From Plutella xylostella (lineage: Eukaryota; Arthropoda; Insecta; Lepidoptera; Plutellidae): a stretch of 64,000 nucleotides of DNA. The stretch is from positions 3,727,501-3,791,500 of the forward strand of contig NC_063983.1 in NCBI RefSeq assembly GCF_932276165.1. Direction: 5' to 3'. Made by a program: the position numbers and the translations under genes. Below are positions 11,883 through 22,600 of the stretch, piece by piece (position 1 is the first letter of the stretch; each line of letters begins with the position of its first letter). The notes beneath the pieces were generated by a model, which was not told the origin of the DNA, did not search any database, and worked only from the letters and a program-made list of their open reading frames with translations.

Positions 11883-12637
11883 TTCTGATTGGAGGAACCA
11901 TAAAGTACCTATAGTAAATATGGATGAACGCGGTGGAAGATTGAGTGAGTGAGAAAATGTGTCAACAAAACCGACTGCAATATAATTTGCGCTGTTTATT
12001 TTTAGAAATAATTTGAAAGGAATTATGTAGCGTAGCAATATCCCTAAATGTACTCTTTATTACTTGATATTTATCTTACACATGAGTAATGTAATTATGT
12101 GTGATCAGAATAAACTCCGAATTTGTATATTTAAAGATAACATTTGGTGCTAATAAATATGTAGTGCTAGATATTGTGATGGAAGAACCACTTTGATGAT
12201 GTAGTTAGGTAAGATGTAGTAATTAAGTTGTGATGTATAATAAAATTATTGATAATATGAATTTAGACTTAAGCCTTATGGCTTTAGTTATCTAAAACCA
12301 ATGATTGAAATAATCTAGTCGAGCCAGCTAGATACAATTGGTAGGTGCATGTACCTAGTCAGTTTTAAATAAGTATAATGAATCAAATACTAAATCAAGG
12401 TCTAAGCATGGAATTAGTTTGTAATTTAGTAATCGGTAATGATTTCTATGTTATATTTAAAAATAATAAAGATGCAATATTTGTACCATGTCATTTGTAT
12501 TATTTAAGCCTTCATATTTTGTATAAAATCCATTGTTCATAATTTACCTTACAATCAGATAAGAATTCCAAAAATCTCCTCAATAAAAAAAGACACAGCG
12601 CCATCGATGGCACAGTAAGTGTAACTTATAGCAATAT
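11883..12637. other. Tail-to-tail spacer: 3' UTRs of BEN-B and the LRR gene
   Basis: Convergent genes. Plus-strand AATAAA signals (about 12108 and 12465) could end BEN-B. The 3' end of the LRR transcript must also fall here. No ORF with family resemblance was seen. Confidence 0.45.
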
Positions 12638-14239
12638 CTACCTCTGTCCCCAAGTCCCGAGGGGAGACAGGATCAGATCAGTGTTCGTGCTAGCTATGAT
12701 GGCTCTCATGAGCATCATGTCATCCGGTGTGAACCTCCAGCCACTGAGCTGGCCTAAGCTCTGCAGCTTTGGACAGCATTCCATGAGCATGTCGACTGTT
12801 TCGCTTGTGAGCCGGGGCGCGTTCGGAAACCAAATGCCTTCTAGGTGCTCGAATTTGTTACGCCGGAATATTCTGTAAGTGGAAGGAATGCGGTTGTTAG
12901 GACAGATACTTGATGTTTCAAACTAACTATTATGGCAAAATTAATGAGTATCGAAAGTAATTGCACGATTGCAAACATGACCCATTTTATTATTAGTGTG
13001 CATTACATACCTGGACATATCCTGATCATCCAGCTTAATTTCATCACCGATAATCAACTTCTTCAGTTTCGGGCTACATGTCATCAGATACTTCAGACAC
13101 GATGGCGACAAATTACCTTGAATTATCTCAATGTGTTCAAGGTTATTAAAGGGAATCTCTTCCTCATGAGTAGCCGTTTGTAGCTGGAAGAATTCGATGG
13201 ACTCAAGGTTCCTACATGTCTCTGCTATCCTGGTAAAATTAAATGAGCCAGAAGAACCTGAGAGCATTAGTGACAGCATTTTATGGCCTATTTTGTCCAG
13301 CAACTGATGCAGTTCATGGCACTGGAATTTGTTTAGCTTAATTTTAGAAATCTCATTTAAATCTTTGATCATCAGCATTACGCCTTGGTCTGGTTCTTCG
13401 ATGTATATCGTTTCTAAATGCGGGCACAAAGCGACGATAGCCCTCATAGTTCTGGTGTTGGTTTTAATGTCGTGAACATATTGGAGTTTAGTTGTGAAGT
13501 TTCCAGGACAGTCGTAGTTGTGTATGTGGTATAGGGCCTTGCCAACGAACGAATAACTGCCAAGGTTCGTTAAGTTGGGCAGTTTTTGTATCAACAATGC
13601 TACATCTGTGTGGTCTATGTTCTCTTCACCGTACATTCCAATGTTAACCACGGTTAGGCTCTGTATGAGTTGTGGATTATTAGTGAGCAGCGCGTCTATA
13701 CCAATCTCAGTTATATCCGTTTCTCCCGACACATCTAGGAGCTTCAAAACTTTGTTGTGTTCACCGATGAATTTCAAGACTTCATCGTTGGCTATGTAGG
13801 GTATGTTCAGGGCAGTTAAATCTTTGAGGTTCTTTATCAGTTCATACATGAGGGATAAATGCTCTTCTTTCACCCAAACTCCTTTCATATTGAGAGTGGT
13901 CAAGTGGTGACCTTGCTCCGCTATTACCTCAAGGACTTTTCTATAATAGGGGCAAGGGAACATGCCTGTGACGAGAGATTTGACGTTGGCTTTGAGCAGC
14001 AATCGCATAGCGTAGTATCTAATTGCAGGATCCAGGTATTCTGAGCTCAGCACTAGGTTCAGAAGGTCTTGTAGTATATCGCTGGTGGCTCCCAAGTTCT
14101 CGTAGTAGGATGACAGTATGGTGAAGGGCAGGGCGGCGTCTTCCTCGGATGTAACTCGAGACAGCGTGTAGATCAGCTGTCTCGCCACCAAAGATAACGA
14201 TATCTCGTGCAGTTGCGGCACTGGACATTTCGGCGACAT
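12638..14239 (-). CDS. Leucine-rich-repeat protein of unknown function
   Basis: Two exons, 13011-14239 and 12638-12872, joined across AG|GTATGT and TTACAG, give 487 aa. The N-terminal 100 residues (LHEISLSLVARQLIYTL...) look helical, like an F-box or adaptor segment, but no clear F-box is seen. From about residue 110 there are irregular LRRs of the RNI/F-box type: LTTLNMKGV, LTALNIPYI, LKLLDVSG, LTVVNIGMY, LESIEFFQL, LKKLIIGDEI, and in exon 2 FEHLEGIWFPNAPRL and LQSLGQLSGW. There is no signal peptide or membrane segment, so it is probably cytosolic or nuclear. It could be a substrate-binding subunit of a ubiquitin ligase (as Zyg-11 or FBXL proteins are), but this is only a guess from the fold. 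I do not recognise the gene. Confidence 0.75.
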
Positions 14240-15110
14240 TTTATTGGCTAACTATGGGCACTAATCACAACACTACACTGGCACTACTTTTAATGGTATT
14301 TTAATTCACTAATTTGAACTAATTCTTGAGCATATCGTACCGCGGCTTACAGATTTCGTGAGTGAAAGAAGAGAAAAATCCGCGTAGTTATTTAGTGCGC
14401 GGGAGCATTTTGGCGCGCGGCCAAACGCCTTTATAATTCACACACACACGCGTATATATTTATAGATCTTTTATTTGTAAAAGGTGTTTACGGTTAGCGT
14501 CCACCGTTGTTTTATCTTAACCCGTGGGCGGGTCAAAATTGAGTTCACCGGATAAAAATATATTCTTCAGCACTTTATGTTTACAGTCCTAACATTATTA
14601 AAGTAATAAGACGGCTGAATGAATAAATCGTTGCCTAATTAGTAGAGGGTAGAATTTTAGTAGAATTTATTACTGAAACACAGATTCACATTTCAACATT
14701 AAAATAATTTATTTACATATTTCACGTCTACTTAATCTAAATAGTCATCGCATACCTACATGCCTTCAATTTCATACGAGTACCTAAACTTAACTTTAAA
14801 GCGCCTAGATAACCAGCTAGAACACTGAAACATACCAAACGATCTTTCGGTACACAATGAATATGACAAAAAATAATATGTTTTAGTCAGCAATTATCAA
14901 AATATTTGTACCAATAAAACAACTTTTAACACAATCATACGCCACATCTTTAAAACATACTCTCAGCCTTGCCGAAACATCATAATCCATGCATTTAAAG
15001 AAACAATATGAAGATGGCGGCCGGATCCATATTATCTGGCTCTATTCGCGGATTCCATATAAACAGTATTTCTTTATCTGCCGCGCTAACAAAAAAACCT
15101 CCAATACCTT
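14240..15110. other. LRR gene promoter and downstream flank of PRPF6
   Basis: The LRR gene starts at 14239 and reads leftwards, so its promoter lies just above that. A GC-rich patch with TTTGGCGCGCGGCC (about 14409-14422) and a short CA run (about 14440) are present. From about 14900 the DNA is the most distal copy of the duplicated PRPF6 terminal unit. No other gene was seen. Confidence 0.4.
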
Positions 15111-15114
15111 AACT

Positions 15115-15268
15115 CTACGTGGGCACAGGCAAGCTCTTCGCCACGAGTAGCAGCACCTGCTCGGTGCCGAAGCACCAGTGGTCGATCTGCTTGGACACGC
15201 GGCACCAGCGCTCGCCGTGGTGCGGCTCGGCGGCCTTGCAGCGGGACTTCACGTCCTCTTGCCACTGT
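15115..15268 (-). pseudogene. Partial copy 1 of the PRPF6 terminal exon
   Basis: Minus-strand sequence matches the last about 50 codons of PRPF6 (VKSRCKAAEPHHGERWC through SLPVPT and stop), with an open frame. It lacks the first part of the exon and any acceptor; the match breaks at ACTGTTATATACC. The 3' UTR downstream is duplicated as well. Confidence 0.8.
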
Positions 15269-15487
15269 TATATACCTACTCGAAGGTACTAAATAGAATT
15301 TCGACACAATCATACCATGAAATATACACTCAGCATTGCCGAAACATTATAACCCACGAAATCAAAGAAACTATACAAAAATGGCGGCCAGACCTATACT
15401 AACTAGCCCTATTCGTGGATTGACAGCCATGTAAACATTGTTTCTTTATCTGTCCGCGCTAACAAAAAACCTCCAATACCTTAAACT

Positions 15488-15640
15488 CTACGTGGGCACA
15501 GGCAAGCTCTTCGCCACGAGTAGCAGCACTTGCTCGGTGCCGAAGCACCAGTGGTCGATCTGCTTGGACACGCGGCACCAGCGCTCGCCGTGGTGCGGCT
15601 CGGCGGCCTTGCAGCGAGACTTAACTTCCTCTTACGACTG
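15488..15640 (-). pseudogene. Partial copy 2 of the PRPF6 terminal exon
   Basis: Same 3' half-exon and 3' UTR as copy 1, about 373 bases away, breaking at the same point. The frame is open over the matched part. Confidence 0.8.
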
Positions 15641-15810
15641 TTATACCTATACCCACTTGAAGGTACTAAAGCAACTTTCAACACTATCATACCATGTACC
15701 TATCTTTAAGCCACTGTTATATACCCACTCGAAGGTACTCAATCAACTTTCAACACAAACATACCATGCATACACTCAGCCTAGCCGAAACATTATAATC
15801 GATGCATCTA

Positions 15811-16046
15811 AAGGAGTCTACACACCAAACCCGCCGACCCGCCGACACAGCCCGGCGGCTTGGTGTCGGCGACTTTGTTTCAAGAATCATGTCGGCGACT
15901 CGTACCCGCGCGTGCAAGTCGGCGGCATGGCCGGCGACTTACGTACGCGCACGCTCAGTTGCCCGCCGACACTCCACGTTCGTACACACTGCAATCAGCC
16001 GCCGGGCTGTGTCGGCGGGTCGGCGGGTTTGGTGTGTAGACTCCTT
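15811..16046. mobile_element. GC-rich foldback element inside the PRPF6 tail array
   Basis: The left arm AGGAGTCTACACACCAAACC runs on through CGCCGACCCGCCGACACAGC, and the right arm is its inverse ending GTGTGTAGACTCCT. A second, partial arm follows at 16085-16195. It interrupts the CATTTAAAGAAACAATATG sequence seen uninterrupted in the neighbouring array units, so it inserted after the units were duplicated. The long ORFs across it (15438-16052 region) are compositional. Confidence 0.75.
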
Positions 16047-16319
16047 AACTAAAAAAGTTGTACTGATTTCTTGCCGCTGACTAACTCACCGACACAGCCC
16101 CATGACACATGTTGGCGGGTTGGCGGGTTTGGGTCGCCGACACCAAGCCGCCGGGCTGTGTCGGCGGGTCGGCGGGTTTGGTGTGTAGACTCCTTAAAGA
16201 AACAATATGAAGATGGCGGCGTGACTCATACTATATGGCCCTATTCGCGGGTTGACGGCCACGTAAACATTGTTTCTTTACCTGTCCGCGCTAACAAAAA
16301 ACCTCCAATACCTTAAACT

Positions 16320-16471
16320 CTACGTGGGCACAGGCAAGCTCTTCGCCACCAACAGCAACACTTGCTCGGTGCCGAAGCACCAGTGGTCGATCTGCTTGGA
16401 CACGCGGCACTAGCGCTCGCCGTGGTGCGGCTCGGCGGCCTTGCAGCGAGACTTCACGTCCTCTTACCACT
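16320..16471 (-). pseudogene. Partial copy 3 of the PRPF6 terminal exon, with nonsense mutation
   Basis: Same half-exon as copies 1 and 2, but the TGG of the GERWCRV motif is TAG here (plus strand CACTAGCG in place of CACCAGCG, about 16410). It therefore cannot encode the full PRPF6 tail even if spliced in. Confidence 0.8.
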
Positions 16472-16694
16472 GTTATATACCCACTCGAAGCCCTCGAAGG
16501 TACTAAATCTACTTTCACCACAATCATACCATGTTTAACACACAAATCATACACTCGGCCTTGTCGATACATTATAATCCACGCATTTAAAGAAACAATA
16601 TGAAGATGGCAGCCGGACTCTATCTAGCCCTATTCGTGGATTGATGGCGATGTCCACAATATTTCTAACAAATAAAACTCCAATACCTTAAACT

Positions 16695-19600
16695 CTACGT
16701 GGGCACAGGTAAACTTTTCGCCACGAGTAGCAGCACCTGCTCGGTGCCGAAGCACCAGTGGTCGATCTGCTTGGACACGCGGCACCAGCGCTCGCCGTGG
16801 TGCGGCTCGGCGGCCTTGCAGCGGGACTTGACGTCCTCCTGAGACTGTTCCGTGCCGTGGAGTAGCTCGAACTTGTAGAAGTAGGCCCATGCGTCGCCGA
16901 GGTCGGGGTCGATTTTTACCTATTCAGGTGGAGAGGATGGTTAGATGTTTGCTTGTGTTATTATTATGATTGAATTCTTTATTGCATGCACGCACGGCCC
17001 GTTATAATCCACTTCTGGACATGGGTCTTGTGCAAGAATGAGGCGATTCAAACACTTCTGGCTAGAACCATACTTTTATGTTTCTAAAATGGTGATTTCG
17101 CTAACCAATTATTTAGCCCTTAGTTTCCGAGCTGGAAATTTAACCCGCGGTGTCTGATGAAGACACTGCGGGTTAGATTTCCAGCTGGAACTGTAAATTA
17201 ATGCAAGCGTATTTTCAAGAGTCTTGAGGTGCGCTAATGGAGCCTTCCCGAGTGACGTAGGTATCAACTTATTACACAGATACGCCGCACTTTGGGCAGT
17301 CAACTACTGACGCTAATCTTTTCACCCGCTAAGAAAAACAACAGTATCTCACCGTCCGGTTGAACCACTCGCGGCACTTGTTGATCTTGCGCTCGCTCCA
17401 GAACAGCTGCGAGATCGCGAGCAACACGTGCGCGTCGTGCTCGCACTTCTTCAGCGCGTCCACCTGCGGACAAACAATACAATACACAATCCTCTTTATT
17501 TGCACAAAAACAGGAATAAATACAAAATAAATCTTAAAAATAAAAACAGTACAAAAAGGAGGCCTTATTGCTTATAGCAATCTCTACCAGACAACCTTTA
17601 GATGGAAGATAGTTATAAAAAACAACGGTGTTGACATTGCAGTTTACTGTGTCTGTGGAAGACTTGTGCTTGCGTATAAGTCCGCTTGTAAAAATACACG
17701 GTGGTTATGTTACCCGTTTTCCGCACCCAATCATAACCAGCCAACTTTCGCAAGTCGTCACCTCATCTAGCCGGAGGGTGGCCCACACTACCCCATCGTA
17801 TGAGAGAAATAAGATGTGTTTAAATATAAATATTGAAATAACTCACACTCTTAGTCTTCCTCTGCGGCCTAGACTCCATGAATATGGCCTCTGCCCACAA
17901 GCGGCCGGCGGCGGGGCACTCCTGTAGAGCTTTCGCCATCATAGCGCTAGCTATCTCCGCGCTGCCGTTCCGCCGCTCTAGTCGGACGCTTTCTAGCCTG
18001 GTGGTTTTAGAATGACGGTGTAATCAGATTATGTAGGATGTTAGGAAAATAACCATAATTATTAGAGTAGTAGAGTGACTCTCATCATTATCATCAGCCT
18101 ATAGCAGGCCTGGCCTCTCCCAAAGCACGCCACGTAAGTCAGTCTTGACTCTAATATAGCTACATATTATTTCTATCTCATGGTCATCATGAGTCATGAC
18201 ATTATTAAAGGATTTTTTATATGAAAAAGTCGGGATTAATTTGTGATATATGTAATTTGTTTTGAATTCAAGGTCACAGATATATCAAAATACTGTGAAA
18301 ATTAAAAAGGTAAATTATATCATAAGTCTTTGATAGAAGAGAAGAAGGCACAAATAACTCATAAGCTCTTCACTATTACTTACCATAACTCAGCATCTTT
18401 GGGGTTCCGTAGCCTGGCTTTCTCCAGCACGGACCTAGCTTTAGTGATGTGTTTCAGTTGCTCTTCAAGTCGGGATAGCAGGATCCACATCGAGATGCTC
18501 GTCGGACATTTCTTCAACTAAAATTAAATTTATATTTTAATTATTTTTATATCTTTTCAATATGCTTTTACTTCCAAAACCACAAATCAGGCCACATTAT
18601 TAAAATTTGATCTGTCCAGAAGGACATGCAAATTGCTAAGAAACCGTGCAACAAACAATCGGGCCAGCGTTTGTAATAATAATAATAATAATGTCCTCCT
18701 AGCCGAATTTTGACTACGGCGGCCAATCTCAATTGAGATCAGCCATCTACGCAGGAGTAGATTATAGTGCCCAAGTGTGTGCGCAGTACACAGGAGCACT
18801 CTCTGTTCCATCACTCTCATAGCCCAATGGGACGGATTGACCGACACGACTGGAGAGAGCTAGGCGCAGGACCGACTGCTTTACATGCCCATCCGACAGC
18901 ATGGATCGTTTCACTGTTTCGGACATCAGGTGATCAGCCTTCTAAGCCTTCAGCGTTTGTAACAGAAGATAAACAAAAATACAACGAAGATAGACATACA
19001 CACTTCAAACTGACAAACCCCCCTCATTTAAAACTGCAAAAATTTACACATCAAATGATGAATTACCATTACTACAAAAAAGTACTTATTTAGGGAGTTC
19101 GCCACGTTAGGTATTTCAGAGCGCTATACATCTATCTTACGTCTGTGTGTAGTTTTTGTTTCTATCACCATATAATCCTACTTACCCCCTGAGTATACGT
19201 GCTGTGAGCATCATCATACTTCTCCAGCTGCTCCTCGATCTGCCCCTTCATCATGTACAACTTGGCGTAGTCGCTGAACACCTTGATAGCTTCTTCTAGC
19301 AATTTCAGCGCCACGTCCATGTTCTTTAGAGCCCATTCCAGCTTGGCGGATTTTATCATCACCTGTGAGTGGAGAAGTTTATGAGGAATGTGGAAAATAC
19401 AGATTTGAAAGAACAGGGAAATTATGCAATTCATAATATAGAAAAAATATTAATAACTTTCATATCATAGGACTTTATAAATACAACAAGTTATAGGTGC
19501 AATCAAAATTTATGTTATTCCATGCATCATAATCATAAGGTACAAATCATTTATCCGAGGTGTAGGCGCAGACGCTCTCGCCTTAGACAGCAGTCGTCTC

Positions 19601-22600
19601 GCTCTATCGTACTCTTTGTTCTCACTCTTAAACTTGGAGCGGCCAACCAAACTAAATTCAATCTTATTCCATACGGCATAAACCACAAACTACTCACCCG
19701 AGGCGTAGGCGCAGAGGCTCTAGCCTTAGACAGCAGTCTTCTCGCTCTGTCATACTCTTTGTTCTCGCTCTCCAGCTTGACAGCGGCCAACCAAATTATA
19801 TCTTATATCATACGGCATAAGGTACCTTCTAACTAATCACTAAACACTCACCCGAGGTGTAGGCGCAGAGGCTCTCGCCTTAGACAGCAGCCGTCTCGCT
19901 CTGTCATACTCTTTGTTCTTACTCTACAGCTTAACCAAACTAAATCTTATTCCATGCATCAAAAATACAAAATACTCACCCGAGGCGTAGGCGCAGAGGC
20001 TCTTGCCTTAGACAGCAGTCGTCTCGCTCTATCGTACTCTTTGTTCTCGCTCTCCAGCTTGACAGCGGCCAACCACATTCAATATTATACCATACGGCAA
20101 GGTACTAACTAATCACTAAACACTCACCCGAGGTGTAGGCGCAGAGGCTCTCGCCTTTGACTTTGACTTAGACAGCAGCCGTCTGGCTCTTTTGTCTCGC
20201 TCTTAAACTTAACAGAAGCCCACCAATTTAAACCTTATATCATGCCCCATAAAGTACAAATACTCACCCGAGGCGTAGGCGCAGAGGCTCTCGCCTTAGA
20301 GAGCAGTCGTCTCGCTCTATCGTACTCTTTGTTCTCACTCTACAGCTTAACCAAACTAAATTCAATCTTATTCCGTGCATAATAAAGTATTGTAATTGTT
20401 AATGAAAATGAAATAAATTATGATTATGATTAAAGTACGAAACACTCACCCGAGGCGTAGGCGCAGAGGCTCTCGCCTTAGACAGCAGTCGTCTCGCTCT
20501 ATCATACTCTTTGTTCTCGCTCTCCAGCTTGACGGCGGCCAGCCAGATCTCTTCCGAGTTGGGGTTCGCCTGGAACGCCAGTGAGAGGATGCCTCGCGCC
20601 GCCGGCACGTCGCCTGGGGATGTAAAAGGTTTTGTTTAAATTTGGAAGCAGGCATTCATTATGCTTATTGCATTCTTATTTTTACATTATATATATTATG
20701 TATGCTACGTTATGCCGTTGCATTACAAATTCAAAGGCTGGTGAGATTTGGTATCAAAGAAAGCATTTCAGATATAGGTAGATTTGATAGTGACGCCTTT
20801 GAAAAGGTGCCTTTGAATGAACAAAGACGGCGCGGTGTACGCTTGTACTTTGCCAGTATGCACGCACTGACAGCTCAGCGTTAAATCGGGCGCTAAATAG
20901 CGCTATCCATCCTTTGTCGCCATTTTAAAGTCCCCGCTGTTACATAATTTCTGAGAAAGTCACTGATGTCTATATTACAGGGTTTCCCTAGTTTAGACAT
21001 CAGAGGATTACCGCATACGGACTATTACATTATGTGATTATCTAAAAACCTTATTGTTACAAGGAATATTTACATGATTACATTAATTATTAAGTAATTT
21101 ATTATACTTCTATAATATAAGTTCATTCTAGCAATTGTAACTAGTATTGTGGTACTTTTTGTGTAACATTTTTGAAATAAAGTTTATTATTATAATATAG
21201 GTGAGTCACCTGCGAGCCACTTGGACTTGGCGCCCATGAGCCACAGCACCTCGGACTTGGGGCAGTGCGCCACGGCTCGCTGCAGTAGCGCCTCTAATGA
21301 AGCCCGCGATCCGTGCTGCTTCTCCAGATAGGCGGCGCGCAGCCAGATGGACTTCTTGGAGGGGAAGACGGATAGCGCGTAGCCGTATACTGCGCGTGCG
21401 CATTCGAATGCGCCTTCGCTGCCGCACTGCGGGAGTAGAGTGGGTTAGTGAGAAGGATACAGTTATGGTTAAATTATGTAAGTTCATTATCGAAAGATTA
21501 CCGATATAAGCGGGAAACGCAATGTATTAATTGTATGTAATAAAAACAAGCCCTGTATTTTGTCCTCATATAACTGTCGCAGGCATCTGGTTTAATCTCC
21601 TGTTTGATTGAACCGCTAGCCCGTTCATTGGATGACGCTACTCAGTTGAATGACTAAAGAACAACTCGTCAAGTGGTTGACTGTAACGTCCAACGTCTTG
21701 ACTGAACGTTATCAGGGTGTCCACTCAGAATGCTCCAAAAAATTCCCTGACTTTTCCCTGACTTTCCCTGACCATTTCAGAAATTTTCCCTGTCCAGAGA
21801 TCAAAATAAACAAAAGCTTGATTTGAAAGTTTTCCGTTAATTTGCTTCACACTTATTAAAAAGCTTCGACTGCGTAAAATATATATTCAGGGGGCTGTAA
21901 AAAGTGTATATCACGCCGAAAGAGACGAGAGTGACTCAGACAGATCATTTGAAATATAATAATCATAAAATAAATAAAAAACTTGCATTTCCATACAAAC
22001 TTTCAAGTCAGGTTTTACTATTTAGAAAAAAAAACGCGAATTTCAAAAACTCGTAGAACAAAAGTTGTTTCGACTGACCCCCTGAGTCACTCCGTTTCGG
22101 CTATGTTCAGTTGTTCACCTACCACTATTGCGACATTCTGTATAGAAAGCAATGATAAATTAAGTTTAAATTAAATAAGTACCTACATGATTTTTTTGTA
22201 CAACAAAGTTTAAATACGTTTATTTTGCTATAACGTGTAATTCTTTTTTGTATTTGCAAAATTGAAAAATATTTTTTATATTTCAAAATGTCATTTTACT
22301 TTGGAAAGAAGTCATTAAGATTTTGGAAACCCAAGCGGAATCCGCTGTTGGTTATTATTGCAAAATACGTTAGTTAGAATTATTTAAAGCACACTTATTG
22401 ATGGTAGGATTATTACAGAGTGCTTTAAAAGTACACCTTCATATTTTTCAGAAAATGCGAGGTTGGAAGCAGGTGGATAAAACAAACTTTTAAATTTTGT
22501 ATATAAAACTTGTACTAGTGCCAGGGGTATAGTAATGTGTTTAGCTTTGTAAATACAGTACTTAATTTATTTAATTAAAACAAAACCGAAATCAAATATT

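Noticed and set aside
15438..16572. Several long GC-rich ORFs on both strands
   Set aside because: They fall across partial PRPF6 exon copies and the GC-rich foldback; open frames come from base composition.
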